Notes: generated by a model not told the origin, from the letters alone. Positions 45,145-53,835 are shown, counted from the stretch's first letter. The stretch: DNA of 64,000 bases from Streptomyces sp. 840.1 (GCF_003751445.1 NZ_RJUU01000001.1:1183001-1247000), one strand, 5' to 3'. Program-made: numbers and translations.

Positions 45145-45187
45145 TCCGGCGGCGGGCCGCTCCCCCTTTTGGTGACCCGCCGCCGGA
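45145..45187 (+). promoter_or_regulatory. Stable 5'-leader hairpin
   Basis: TCCGGCGGCGGG / CCCGCCGCCGGA, perfect 12-bp stem, 19-nt loop containing CCCCCTTTT, 58 nt before the GTG of the second NlpC/P60 gene. It could be an attenuator or part of an unrecognised RNA element. Confidence 0.5.
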
Positions 45188-45245
45188 CCGGGCGGGCCCT
45201 CCGGTAGGCCCCGGCGGGCAGTCGACAGGAAGGACCACCGCCCTC

Positions 45246-46295
45246 GTGGCCGCGCACCGGAAACCAAAGCAGCGCCCGTACACCGGCTCTGCTGCCCGCA
45301 CCGCAGCGACCCTCGCCCTCGCCGGGGCCGCGACCGCTGCCGCGCTGCCGGGATCCGCGCACGCCGACCCGACGCCGTCCGCCGCCCAGGTCAAGGCCCA
45401 GGTGGACCGGCTGTACCGGGAGGCGGAGGTCGCCACCGAGCAGTACAACGGTGCGAAGGTGAAGACGGCCGCCACCGCCGAGGCCATCGACGCGATGCGC
45501 GACGAGGCCGCCCGCAGGACCGAGCGGCTCAACGCCTCGCGCGAGGAGCTGGGTTCGTACGCCGCCGCGCAGTACCGCGCCGGCGGCCTGGACCCGTCGC
45601 TGCAGCTGGCGCTCTCCTCGGACCCCGACCAGTACCTGCAGCGCGCCTCGTACGTGGAGCGGGCCGCCGCCGGCCGGAGCGACGAGCTCCGCGCCGTGCA
45701 GCGCCAGGTCGCGGACGTGGCCCAGCTGCGGTCCGAGGCGGCGGGGCAGCTGGCCGCGCTCACCGCCCGCCAGGCCGATCTCCAGAAGCACAAGGCGACG
45801 GTCCGGTCCAAGCTCTCCGAGGCCCGCAAACTGCTGGCCCGCCTCTCTCCCGCCCAGCGCGCCGCCTACGACGCCTCCGACGACGGCGGCCGGGGCACGG
45901 GTCACGCCGACCGCAGCGCCCCCCGCGGCTCCGACCGGGCGCCCAACGCCCGCGCCGCCTCGGCCGTCGCCTTCGCGTACGGGGCACTCGGCAAACCGTA
46001 CGTCTGGGGCGCCACCGGCCCCTCCTCGTTCGACTGCTCCGGCCTCACCCAGGCCGCCTGGCGCTCCGCCGGTGTCTCGCTGCCCCGGACCACGTACACC
46101 CAGATCAACGCCGGCCGGCGCGTCTCACGCTCCGAACTCGCCCCCGGGGATCTGGTGTTCTTCTACTCGGGCATCAGCCATGTCGGCCTCTACATCGGCA
46201 ACGGGCGGATGATCCACGCCCCGCGCCCCGGAGCCCCGGTCCGCATCGCACCGATCGACGAAATGCCCTTCGCCGGAGCGGCCCGGGTGGCATAG
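45246..46295 (+). CDS. NlpC/P60 peptidoglycan hydrolase with coiled-coil domain (second copy)
   Basis: The product is 349 aa, a paralogue of the gene at 40602. Signal peptide LALAGAATAAALPGSAHADP, coiled coil (residues ~45-200; AQVDRLYREAEVATEQYNGA), a shorter linker, and the NlpC/P60 domain with catalytic Cys in GPSSFDCSGLTQAAW and His in SGISHVGLYIG. GTG at 45246 (VAAHRKPKQ) is chosen by similarity of the first residues to the paralogue; AGGAAGG lies 12 nt upstream. It has its own long leader with a 12-bp hairpin but no ydaO riboswitch. Confidence 0.92.
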   Translation: MAAHRKPKQRPYTGSAARTAATLALAGAATAAALPGSAHADPTPSAAQVKAQVDRLYREAEVATEQYNGAKVKTAATAEAIDAMRDEAARRTERLNASREELGSYAAAQYRAGGLDPSLQLALSSDPDQYLQRASYVERAAAGRSDELRAVQRQVADVAQLRSEAAGQLAALTARQADLQKHKATVRSKLSEARKLLARLSPAQRAAYDASDDGGRGTGHADRSAPRGSDRAPNARAASAVAFAYGALGKPYVWGATGPSSFDCSGLTQAAWRSAGVSLPRTTYTQINAGRRVSRSELAPGDLVFFYSGISHVGLYIGNGRMIHAPRPGAPVRIAPIDEMPFAGAARVA

Positions 46296-46337
46296 GCTCC
46301 CGACCTTCCGACCGACCGGACCGAGGGACACCCACTC

Positions 46338-47099
46338 ATGCCCATGGACTTCGACGTCCAGACCCATGCCCGTACGCTCGCCCTCCGCTCCCCGGACCAC
46401 TACCGGGTCGGCCCGTTCACGGTGCGCCACAACGTGAACTGGTCGCTGAAGTACGCCAATTACGCGATCCCGGACCAGGGCGCCGAACCGGCACCGGAGG
46501 ACATCGACGCCCTCATCGCGGGCTTCCGTGAACGGGACCGGATGCCGCGCCTGGAGTACCTGCCCAGCTGGGCGCCGGCGGTCGAACCCGCGCTGCTCGC
46601 AGCCGGGTTCACCGTCGAGAACCGGGCCCCGGTCATGGCCTGCGCGCCCGGCGGCCTGCTGCCGCCGAAGCCGGTGGACGGTCTGGTGACGGCCGAACCG
46701 ATCACGGCCGCGGAGTTCGACGCCGCCGCCCTCGTACAGCACCTGGGGTACGGCGGGACCGGCGAGCCCGAGGGCGGCGAGGCGAAGTGGCTGCGCGACG
46801 CGGCGGCGAACGGCGGGGTCGCCGCGCTCGCCACGCTGGAGGGCGTCCCGGCGGGCGCGGGCGGCTGCTCGGTGCCGGTCGACGGCCTCAGCGAGCTGGT
46901 GGGCCTGGCCGTCGCCGCGGAGTTCCGGCGCCGCGGCATCGGCGCCGACCTCTCCGCCCGGCTCACCGCGACCGCCTTCGAGCAGGGCTGCCGGGTGGTC
47001 TGGCTGGAGCCGGGCGACGCCGATGTGGAACGGATCTACGCGGGCATCGGCTACCGCAGGGTCGGCGAGAAGCTGAACATCTCGCTCGACCCGGCCTGA
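46338..47099 (+). CDS. GNAT-family N-acetyltransferase
   Basis: The product is 253 aa. The C-terminal ~120 residues hold the GNAT core: GVPAGAGGCSVPVDGLSELV, then GLAVAAEFRRRGIGADLSAR with the acetyl-CoA loop RRRGIG, and the last strand CRVVWLEPGDADVERIYAGI, GYRRVGEKLNI. The N-terminal half is less conserved and may be a degenerate second GNAT fold. ATG at 46338 follows GAGGGACACCCACTC. Substrate unknown. A 16-bp perfect palindrome (CCGGCGGGCCCGCCGG, 47101-47116) just after the stop may separate it from the convergent regulator. Confidence 0.9.
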   Translation: MPMDFDVQTHARTLALRSPDHYRVGPFTVRHNVNWSLKYANYAIPDQGAEPAPEDIDALIAGFRERDRMPRLEYLPSWAPAVEPALLAAGFTVENRAPVMACAPGGLLPPKPVDGLVTAEPITAAEFDAAALVQHLGYGGTGEPEGGEAKWLRDAAANGGVAALATLEGVPAGAGGCSVPVDGLSELVGLAVAAEFRRRGIGADLSARLTATAFEQGCRVVWLEPGDADVERIYAGIGYRRVGEKLNISLDPA

Positions 47100-47118
47100 G
47101 CCGGCGGGCCCGCCGGTC

Positions 47119-47823
47119 TCAGACCAGCCGACGGGCCGTCGCCCAGCGGGTCAGCTCGTGCCGGTTGGACAGCTGGAGCTTCCTCAGCACCGCCGAGACG
47201 TGCGACTCGACCGTCTTCACCGAGATGAACAGCTGCTTGGCGATCTCCTTGTAGGCGTAGCCCCGCGCGATCAGCCGCAGCACCTCGCGCTCGCGCTGGG
47301 TCAGCCGGTCGAGGTCCTCGTCGACCGGCGGCGCGTCCGTCGAGGCGAAGGCGTCGAGGACGAAGCCGGCCAGCCGGGGCGAGAACACCGCGTCGCCGTC
47401 CTGCACCCGGAAGACCGAGTCGACCAGGTCGGCGCCGGTGATCGTCTTGGTGACGTAGCCGCGGGCGCCGCCCCGGATGACCCCGATGACGTCCTCGGCG
47501 GCGTCCGACACGGACAGCGCGAGGAAGCGCACCGGGTTCTCCACCGCGCCCATGAACGGGGCGCAGCGGCGCAGCACCTCGACGCCGCCGCCGCCCGGGA
47601 GGTGCACGTCCAGGAGGACGACCTCGGGGCGGGTCGCCGTGATGACGGTGACGGCCTGGTCGACGTCGGCGGCCTCGCCCACGACCTCGACGCCGGTCTC
47701 CTCGGTGCGGCCGATCTCGGCCTGTACGCCGGTCCGGAACATCCGGTGGTCGTCGACGAGCACGACTCGTACCCGGCGCTCCGGGTCCGCGTGGCCCCCG
47801 GTCGCCTCAGTGGTCCCGTTCAT
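47119..47823 (-). CDS. NarL/LuxR-family response regulator
   Basis: The product is 234 aa. Receiver domain: VRVVLVDDHRMFRTGVQAEI with the phospho-acceptor Asp in EVVLLDVHLPGGGG. The DNA-binding domain has the LuxR signature LTQREREVLRLIARGYAYKE, IAKQLFISVKTVESHVSAVL. ATG at 47823 overlaps the kinase gene by 17 nt. Cognate partner of the PspC-type sensor kinase; likely targets are the phased CAGGGT repeats in the kinase/PspC divergent promoter. Confidence 0.95.
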   Translation of the reverse strand: MNGTTEATGGHADPERRVRVVLVDDHRMFRTGVQAEIGRTEETGVEVVGEAADVDQAVTVITATRPEVVLLDVHLPGGGGVEVLRRCAPFMGAVENPVRFLALSVSDAAEDVIGVIRGGARGYVTKTITGADLVDSVFRVQDGDAVFSPRLAGFVLDAFASTDAPPVDEDLDRLTQREREVLRLIARGYAYKEIAKQLFISVKTVESHVSAVLRKLQLSNRHELTRWATARRLV

Positions 47824-49105
47824 CGCTCGTCCTCTCCATCTCCAGCTCGACTTCCGTGCCCCCGCCGGGCACCGAACGCAGCCGGGCGGTACCGCCGTTG
47901 CGCTGCATCCGGCCGATGATTGATTCTCGTACGCCCATTCTGTCCCCCGGTACGGAGTCCAGGTCGAACCCCGGCCCCCGGTCGCGCACCGAGACGAAGA
48001 CCGTGCGGCCCTCGACCTCGGCGTAGACCTGTACGGCGCCGCCCTCGCCACCGTACTTGGCGGCGTTGACCATCGCCTCGCGTGCGGCCTGCATCTGTGC
48101 GGTCAGCTTCTCGTCGAGCGGGCAGTCGCCCACGACGACGACTTCCAGCGGGACGCCGTGCTTGTCCTCGACCTCGGCTGCGGCGCGTTTGACGGCCTCG
48201 GCCAGGGTCTCGGGTTCGTCGTCCTCGTCCTTGCCGGTGCCCTCGGGGTTGTAGAGCCAGTTGCGCAGCTCGCGCTCCTGGGCGCGGGCCAGTCTGCGCA
48301 CCTCGCCCGGGTCCTCCGCGTTGCGCTGGATCAGGGTGAGGGTGTGCAGGACGGAGTCGTGCACATGGGCGGCGACCTCGGCGCGCTCCTGGGCCCTGAT
48401 GCGCATCAGGCGTTCCTCGGAGAGGTCCTGGGTCATCCGGACGAGATAGGGACCGGCCAGCAGGGCGATGCCGGTGAGTACGGCGATGGCCGCGGTGAGG
48501 ACGTTGCCGAGCTGGGCGGCGGAGCCGCGCACCACCATGAAGCCGGCCAGGCCGAGGCCGACCAGGGCGACTCCGGCGAGCCCCCGGGCCAGGTTGAGGA
48601 CCCGGCGGCGGCTGCCGACCTCCATCCAGCGGGCGCGGCGGGCGTTGTCGGCCTGCCGCCAGACCAGGACGGAACCGGCGCCGATCAGCAGGGTCGGCCA
48701 GATGTAGCGGTCGGCCTTGCTCCCCATGTCGACGTTGCCGACGAAGATCACGGCGCCGATGAGCAGGGCGACGAGGGCGAAGACCTGGCCCCGGTCGGGC
48801 TTGCGGAGCCGGCGCCTGCCGTCGGGGGCGGTCTCGAAGACGGACCTCGGGCTGTCCACGCCGCCGACGCCGAGCGGCACGACGATCCAGAACACCGCGT
48901 ACAGGAGCGCGCCGAGGCCGTCCGCGAAGAACAGTCCGAGGAAGACGAACCGCACCCAGGCGACCGGCAGCCCGAGGTGTCCGGCGAGACCGCGTGCGAC
49001 GCCGCCGAGCAGCCGTCCGTCGGCGCTGCGGTACAGCTTGCGCAGCGGTGGCTCCTCCGGATCGGGGTTGAGGGAGCTGGCGGCTCGGGTGGTGGCGGCT
49101 GGCAT
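47807..49105 (-). CDS. PspC-domain sensor histidine kinase (HisKA_3 type)
   Basis: The product is 432 aa. Residues ~20-80 are a PspC domain (LYRSADGRLLGGVARGLAGH, LGLPVAWVRFVFLGLFFADG). Several transmembrane helices follow (FALVALLIGAVIFVGNV; LTAAIAVLTGIALLAGPYLV). The dimerisation/phosphoacceptor region is ERAEVAAHVHDSVLHTLTLI (His in HDSVLHT). The HATPase_c domain has AAREAMVNAAKYGGEGGA and VSVRDRGPGFDLDSV. It likely senses membrane state. ATG at 49105. It overlaps the response regulator gene and is divergent from another PspC gene. Confidence 0.94.
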   Translation of the reverse strand: MPAATTRAASSLNPDPEEPPLRKLYRSADGRLLGGVARGLAGHLGLPVAWVRFVFLGLFFADGLGALLYAVFWIVVPLGVGGVDSPRSVFETAPDGRRRLRKPDRGQVFALVALLIGAVIFVGNVDMGSKADRYIWPTLLIGAGSVLVWRQADNARRARWMEVGSRRRVLNLARGLAGVALVGLGLAGFMVVRGSAAQLGNVLTAAIAVLTGIALLAGPYLVRMTQDLSEERLMRIRAQERAEVAAHVHDSVLHTLTLIQRNAEDPGEVRRLARAQERELRNWLYNPEGTGKDEDDEPETLAEAVKRAAAEVEDKHGVPLEVVVVGDCPLDEKLTAQMQAAREAMVNAAKYGGEGGAVQVYAEVEGRTVFVSVRDRGPGFDLDSVPGDRMGVRESIIGRMQRNGGTARLRSVPGGGTEVELEMERTSDERDH

Positions 49106-49140
49106 GCCCCGATCGTCACACGTGGGTGCGGCCGGTGGCA

Positions 49141-49283
49141 TCAGGGTCGGCCCCCACTTCGACCCTGAGAGCCGGGCGGAGAGCCGGGCTGGACCCGTGC
49201 GGAGAGCCGGGACGGAGGGGGCCGGTGCCCGGAACGGTCCCTTCAGGGTCCGGCGGGGGTGATCTCAGGGTTCGTCCAGGGTC
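49141..49283. promoter_or_regulatory. CAGGGT repeat array in the PspC divergent promoter
   Basis: Inverted pair TCAGGGTC (49141-49148) and GACCCTGA (49161-49168) with a 12-nt spacer near the kinase start. Three direct copies lie nearer the PspC gene: TCAGGGTC (49243), TCAGGGTT (49265), CCAGGGTC (49276). The direct copies are 22 and 11 bp apart, on one face of the helix, as expected for cooperative response-regulator dimers. Confidence 0.65.
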
Positions 49284-49326
49284 GGGGCGGGTGCCGGACG
49301 GGCCCGCCGCCCGTCACCATGGAGCC

Positions 49327-50658
49327 ATGACCGTTCCCCAGGATGCGCCGCCCGGCGCCGTACCGTCCGCCGGGCCGGGCGGGCGACTGCACCGCAGCTC
49401 GCGGCAGAAGGTGGTGGCCGGGGTCTGCGGCGGCCTCGGCCGGTACTGCGACGTCGATCCGGTGATCTTCCGGATCGTGCTCGGGGTGCTCTCCGTGACC
49501 GGGGGGCTCGGGCTGATCTTCTACGGCTTCGCGTGGCTGCTCGTCCCGCTGGATGGCGAGGAGGAGAACGAGGCGCGCCGGCTGCTGTCGGGCCGGGTGG
49601 AGGGGGCCTCGCTGATCGCGGTGCTGTTCGCGCTGGTCGGCTGCGGCCTGTTCCTGTCCATGCTGGGCAACGGCGGCACGCTGGCGTTCTCCGCGATGCT
49701 GGCCCTCGCGGTGATCGGCTTCTCGGTGTGGACGCAGCACCGCAGGACCGCCGATCCGCAGGGCCCCCTGCATCCCGCGGCCGCGCAGGCGGTCTCGGAC
49801 GCGCCGCCCGAGGTGAAGGCGCCGCCCCGGCCGGACAGCCCGTCCTGGTGGCGGGACCCGATCATCAAGGACGGCACCACGGGCCCGTTGGGCTCCGGCT
49901 ATCTCTGGGGACCGGCGGACACGGCGACGGACAGCCGGGCGGCCGGGCCGCGCGGGGCGACGGCGGCCGGCCCGTTCCGGACGCCCCGCACATCGCGGCA
50001 GGACCCGGACGCGACGTCGATCGCGGGGGCCGTCTTCCTGCTGGCGGTGCTGGCGGGCGTGGTCGGCGCGAGGGCGAACTGGGACACCCAGCCGCTGGGG
50101 CTGAGCCTGCAGATCGGCCTGGCCGCCGCGCTCGCGGTGTTCGGGGCGGGGCTGCTGGTCAGCGCGTTCGTGGGCCGGACCGGCTTCGGCACGGTGCTGC
50201 TCGCGATGATCACCGCAGGCCTGCTGGCGGGTGCGTCCGTGCTGCCCGCCGACATCACCGCGCACTGGGTGCGCCAGGAGTGGCGGCCGGCCACGGTGGC
50301 CGCGGTGCAGCCCCGCTACGAGGTGGGCTCCGGGGTGGCGGACCTCGATCTCACCCGGGTCGCCGTGCCCAGGGGCGACACGCTCACGACCCGGGTGGAG
50401 GTCGGCGCGGGCCGGGTCGTGGTCCGCGTGCCGGCGGCGGTGACCGTACGGCTGAGCGCGCGCGCCGGTGTCGGCGACATCAGGCTGCCGGGCGAGGCGC
50501 CGGGCGGCGGATCGCGAAAGGACGACGTGGACATCAGGGTCTCCGAGAACGAGCACCGGACGCTGCCGCCCGCGTCGGGCGGCGGGACGGCGGGCACCGT
50601 GGAACTCGATCTGGAAGTCGGCATCGGACAGGTGGAGGTCACCCGTGCTGCGTCATGA
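49327..50658 (+). CDS. PspC-domain membrane protein with C-terminal adhesin-like beta domain
   Basis: The product is 443 aa. The N-terminal PspC domain (LHRSSRQKVVAGVCGGLGRY, CDVDPVIFRIVLGVLSVTGG) is followed by about six transmembrane helices and, after residue ~330, an extracytoplasmic beta-rich region (VADLDLTRVAVPRGDTLTTR, VEVGAGRVVVRVPAAVTV) like the DUF4097/LiaF-type repeats of membrane-stress proteins. ATG at 49327. It probably works with the divergent PspC kinase in envelope-stress sensing, as in LiaF-LiaRS. The next small gene overlaps its end by 14 nt. Confidence 0.9.
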   Translation: MTVPQDAPPGAVPSAGPGGRLHRSSRQKVVAGVCGGLGRYCDVDPVIFRIVLGVLSVTGGLGLIFYGFAWLLVPLDGEEENEARRLLSGRVEGASLIAVLFALVGCGLFLSMLGNGGTLAFSAMLALAVIGFSVWTQHRRTADPQGPLHPAAAQAVSDAPPEVKAPPRPDSPSWWRDPIIKDGTTGPLGSGYLWGPADTATDSRAAGPRGATAAGPFRTPRTSRQDPDATSIAGAVFLLAVLAGVVGARANWDTQPLGLSLQIGLAAALAVFGAGLLVSAFVGRTGFGTVLLAMITAGLLAGASVLPADITAHWVRQEWRPATVAAVQPRYEVGSGVADLDLTRVAVPRGDTLTTRVEVGAGRVVVRVPAAVTVRLSARAGVGDIRLPGEAPGGGSRKDDVDIRVSENEHRTLPPASGGGTAGTVELDLEVGIGQVEVTRAAS

Positions 50659-50908
50659 GATCCGGCCCGGACGGGCGGTGGCGGGCCTGGTGATGCTGGG
50701 CCTGGCGGCCGGCTACGCGGCGGATGCCGCAGGCGCCTGGCACGCCCCGCTGACGTTCTTCGTCGCGCTGTTCACCGCCGGCCTCTGGGTCTCCGTCCTG
50801 ACCACCTGGGCGGCCTACCGGATCCGGCGCCGCCGGGGCGGGAGAACGCCGTCCACGGAGAACGACGTGGCCCCGCCGAGCAGCAGCGGCAGCCAGGCCA
50901 TGAGGTAG
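50645..50908 (+). CDS. Small two-helix membrane protein coupled to the PspC gene
   Basis: The product is 87 aa. GTG at 50645 has an excellent SD (GTGGAGGTCACCC) inside the PspC gene and overlaps its stop by 14 nt. Two hydrophobic segments (VAGLVMLGLAAGYAADAAGA; LTFFVALFTAGLWVSVLTTW) end in a basic RIRRRRGGR. The last 94 nt lie antisense to the 3' end of the DoxX gene, so one of the two termini may be shorter in life. Probably an accessory subunit of the PspC protein. Confidence 0.72.
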   Translation: MLRHEIRPGRAVAGLVMLGLAAGYAADAAGAWHAPLTFFVALFTAGLWVSVLTTWAAYRIRRRRGGRTPSTENDVAPPSSSGSQAMR

Positions 50909-51321
50909 ATCAGGTCGTTGCCGAGGTAGTACGGCTCGGCCTGCCAGCTGACGGTCAGCCACAGGCTCAGCGAGATGAGCGCACCGCCGAGCGCGGCGAT
51001 CCTGGTCCACAGGCCCAGGAGCGTCCCGATCCCGACGAGGAGTTCACCGATCGCGATGGCGTAGCCGAAGCCGGACGGGCTCTTGAGCGCGAGGTCGACC
51101 AGGGCCGGGATCGCTGCGGAGTCCCGGACCGCGTTCATCGTCTCGCCGATGGAGCCGGCGCCGGTGGTGTGGAAGAAGGCGCTGTCGGTCAGCTTGTCGA
51201 GCCCGGCGTAGACGAAGGTGACCCCGAGGAAGATCCGCAGCGGCAGCAGGGCGTGCTCCCGTGCCAGCTCCCGCAGGCTCCTCGGCTCGCCAAGACCGCG
51301 CCCGTTCATGCCGTAGTGCAT
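50815..51321 (-). CDS. DoxX-family membrane protein
   Basis: The product is 168 aa. DoxX signatures: LLPLRIFLGVTFVYAGLDKL, then GYAIAIGELLVGIGTLLGLW and IAALGGALISLSLWLTVSW, with four transmembrane helices. DoxX proteins are linked to thiol/quinone redox stress. ATG at 51321, SD GGCGGGAC weak; ATG at 51309 is an alternative. The 3' end overlaps the convergent small PspC-linked gene. Confidence 0.9.
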   Translation of the reverse strand: MHYGMNGRGLGEPRSLRELAREHALLPLRIFLGVTFVYAGLDKLTDSAFFHTTGAGSIGETMNAVRDSAAIPALVDLALKSPSGFGYAIAIGELLVGIGTLLGLWTRIAALGGALISLSLWLTVSWQAEPYYLGNDLIYLMAWLPLLLGGATSFSVDGVLPPRRRRIR

Positions 51322-51491
51322 GGTTGTCCCGCCTTCCGCAGCCCTGCGGCGGACCGCCGGCCCCGCCCACAGGGCCATTCGACCCTCGCCGGACCGTTCG
51401 ACCCGTCACCAGACCTTACGACCTCGCGCGCGGCCGGCTCCCGGTGCCCCGAGGGCCCCGGAGCGGGCCCCGGGCCGATGGGCGGCGGGTC

Positions 51492-52757
51492 TCAGTCGGT
51501 CACGTCGATCTCGACGCGGTTGGACTCCGTGCCCGCCGCCGTGACCACCTGCACCTCGACCACCCCCGGCTCCACCTCCACCGGCACCGGCACGGTCAGC
51601 ACGGTGTCGCTCGGGTTGGCGAAGCCGCCCGGGACCGGGATCAGCGGCACGTGGACGTGGACCGCGCCGATCCGGACGACCATCCGGGCCAGCCGGTCGG
51701 GAGCCCCCGCGCCGGGCGGCACGAACCCCGCGCCCCGGATCTCGATGTCGTCGCCGGTACGGATCGGGGCGTCCAGATCGCCGGCCTCCCGGGCCCTGAC
51801 GACCGAAAGGACCACGGGCCGGCCGGACTCGGTGTACTTGCCGGCGAAGTACGCCGCCGCCGAGACGCCCACCAGCAGGGCAAGGCCCCACGGCAGATCG
51901 GGCAGCTGCTCGGGCCGCCGGGCGAGGCGGACGGCGGCGAAGAGCACCGCGACGGTGGACACGAGCACGTACTGCACGTCCGTGAAGGCGCCCCGGCCCG
52001 CGTCGTCGGTCAGCAGGTCGGCGGCGCGCGGCCGGTCGGCCCGCAGCTTCTGGAGCCGCCCGGACAGCACCCGTACGCCCACCACGCGCTTGACCACCAC
52101 GGCGATGGCGCACACCAGCGCCAGCACGCTCACCACCCCGGCGCCGCGCGCCAGGTCCAGGCCCTCGATCAGCGCGTCGCGCTGCGCGTGGCCGGAGGCG
52201 CCCGCCAGCTGGAGCGCGAGGACGAGCACGGAGAAGACCGCGAGCAGCACCCAGGACGCGGCGACCGCCCTGGAGGTGGAGAGCCGGTTGTCCTCACCGA
52301 TGAGCGGGGCGAGGAGGCCGCCGCGCTCCCGGTGGACGTGGGCGGCTGCGGTCAGAGTCGCGGCGGTGACGAGTCCGGCGACCAGTCCGGCGGTACGGGC
52401 GTGCGTCCAGCCCGCCCCGATCGCGGTGGCGGCCTCGGCGACGGCCAGTACGGCTACGGCGCCCCACACGGTGACCAGGGTGCGCTGCCACACCCGGTAC
52501 AGCCAGGCGTCGCCCTCCTCGCGGCCCCGGTCCGCGACGGCGCGCGCGGACTGGGTCAGCTCGTCCGAGACCCACTGCCGGGTCGCGGAGGCGGACCGGG
52601 CGACCCCGGCGGGCAGCCCCTGACCTGCGGCGAGTTCGTCCCGCTTGGCCAGGAAGGCGGCCACCGCGCGCCGGTGTCCCTCGCGCGCTCCGTGCGGGCA
52701 GTCGCCGCACGTACAGCCACCGCCGTGCGCGCCTTGTCGTGCCTCGTCCAACGCCAC
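51492..52757 (-). CDS. Multi-pass membrane protein with Cys-rich N-terminus and beta-rich C-terminus
   Basis: The product is 421 aa. An N-terminal CTCGDCPHGAREGHRRA cluster could bind zinc. Six hydrophobic segments follow (LVTVWGAVAVLAVAEAATA; SWVLLAVFSVLVLALQLAG; VLVSTVAVLFAAVRLA). The last ~110 residues look like an Ig/IPT-type beta domain (DDIEIRGAGFVPPGAG; VVEVQVVTAAGTESNRVEID). GTG at 52757 (VALDEARQGAHGG) is chosen because AAAGGG lies 11 nt upstream; a TTG at 52805 is possible. No named family recognised. Confidence 0.78.
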   Translation of the reverse strand: MALDEARQGAHGGGCTCGDCPHGAREGHRRAVAAFLAKRDELAAGQGLPAGVARSASATRQWVSDELTQSARAVADRGREEGDAWLYRVWQRTLVTVWGAVAVLAVAEAATAIGAGWTHARTAGLVAGLVTAATLTAAAHVHRERGGLLAPLIGEDNRLSTSRAVAASWVLLAVFSVLVLALQLAGASGHAQRDALIEGLDLARGAGVVSVLALVCAIAVVVKRVVGVRVLSGRLQKLRADRPRAADLLTDDAGRGAFTDVQYVLVSTVAVLFAAVRLARRPEQLPDLPWGLALLVGVSAAAYFAGKYTESGRPVVLSVVRAREAGDLDAPIRTGDDIEIRGAGFVPPGAGAPDRLARMVVRIGAVHVHVPLIPVPGGFANPSDTVLTVPVPVEVEPGVVEVQVVTAAGTESNRVEIDVTD

Positions 52758-52883
52758 GGAGAACGCCGCCCTTTCCCGCCTCTGTACAGCTGCCGGTCGA
52801 TCCAACTCAGCTGTGATCGCTGCGAATTGTGCCGTACCGGGCGGGCTGATACCGCATCGGGGCGCATCGGGCGGGTGGGTTCG

Positions 52884-53654
52884 TCAGAACGTTCGAGCGA
52901 TGCGCTGCCACTGCGGCTGGTAGTTGATCCAGGCGACCAGGTCGCTGCCGAGCTGCTCCCGGGTGGCGAGCGCGTCCCGGTGCTCGATCAGCACCGGCTT
53001 CCCGGCCGCCCGCGCGGCCAGCTGCACCTGGCAGGACCGCTCCAGCGTGAGGAACCACCAGGCCGCCGCGTCCACCGAGTCGCCCACGGTCAGCAGGCCG
53101 TGGTTGCGCAGGACGACCGCCTTGCGGGCGCCGAGCGCGGCCGCGATCCGGCGTCCCTCGTCCTCGTCCACGACGACCCCGGTGTACGCGTCGTAGAGGG
53201 CGTGGTCCTCGTAGAAGGCGCAGGACTCCTGGGTGATCGGCTCGATGAGCTCCCCCAGCGCGGCCAGCGCGCGGCCGTGCACCGAGTGCGTGTGCGCGAC
53301 GGCGACGACGTCCGGGCGGGCCCGGTGCACCTGGGCGTGGACGGCGAACGCCGCCTGGTTGACGTGGTGGCGGCCCTCGACGACCTGCCCCTCCCCGTTG
53401 ACCAGGATCAGCTCGTCCGGGCGCAGCCCCTCGAAGGGGGCGCCGAAGGGGTTGACCCAGAAGCAGTCGGTGAACTCCGGGTCCCGCGCCGTGATGTGCC
53501 CGGAGACGCCGTCCTCGTACCCGTACTCACCGAACAGGCGCAGGGCTCCGGCCAGGCGTTCCTTGCGGTGGGTGCGTTCCTCGTGGAGGGAGGCGTGCAC
53601 GGGCGGCATCGCGAAGTGGAGCTGGTCCACCGGTATGGGTGTGGGCTCGGGCAT
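52884..53654 (-). CDS. Class II aldolase/adducin family protein
   Basis: The product is 256 aa. Metal-binding His pair in VVAVAHTHSVHGRALAAL, a third His in VVLRNHGLLTVGDSVDAAA, and GVSGHITARDPEFTDCFWVN near the N-terminus, as in fuculose-phosphate aldolase-like enzymes. It likely catalyses a zinc-dependent retro-aldol or decarboxylation on a small sugar phosphate or hydroxy acid. ATG at 53654 follows GAGGAGCCGCC. Single gene between guaA and the membrane-protein gene. Confidence 0.92.
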   Translation of the reverse strand: MPEPTPIPVDQLHFAMPPVHASLHEERTHRKERLAGALRLFGEYGYEDGVSGHITARDPEFTDCFWVNPFGAPFEGLRPDELILVNGEGQVVEGRHHVNQAAFAVHAQVHRARPDVVAVAHTHSVHGRALAALGELIEPITQESCAFYEDHALYDAYTGVVVDEDEGRRIAAALGARKAVVLRNHGLLTVGDSVDAAAWWFLTLERSCQVQLAARAAGKPVLIEHRDALATREQLGSDLVAWINYQPQWQRIARTF

Positions 53655-53777
53655 GGCGGCTCCTCGGGGCTCCCTGACGTACGGGATCAGGCGTACGGGA
53701 TCGGAAGTTACCGCCGGTTGCCGCAGGTGGCCAGAGGGATCGGGGACCGATTCGGGGCGGGCCCGGCCCGGAACGCG

Positions 53778-53815
53778 GCGATGCCGCCGCCCGTGGGAAC
53801 GGGCGGCGGCATCGC
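53778..53815. terminator. guaA terminator
   Basis: 17-bp perfect stem centred on ATGCCGCCGCCCGT / ACGGGCGGCGGCAT with a GGGA tetraloop, 20 nt after the guaA stop. Confidence 0.92.
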
Positions 53816-53835
53816 GGCGGGTACCGGGTGGGGGG

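Larger units (their letters stand above)
44889..45245. other. 357-nt spacer/5' leader before the second NlpC/P60 gene
   Basis: It includes an AT-rich promoter segment with a palindrome (44951-44990) and a long leader with a stable hairpin (45145-45187). No ydaO signature blocks are present, unlike the leader of the paralogue at 40602. No gene is supported. Confidence 0.55.
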
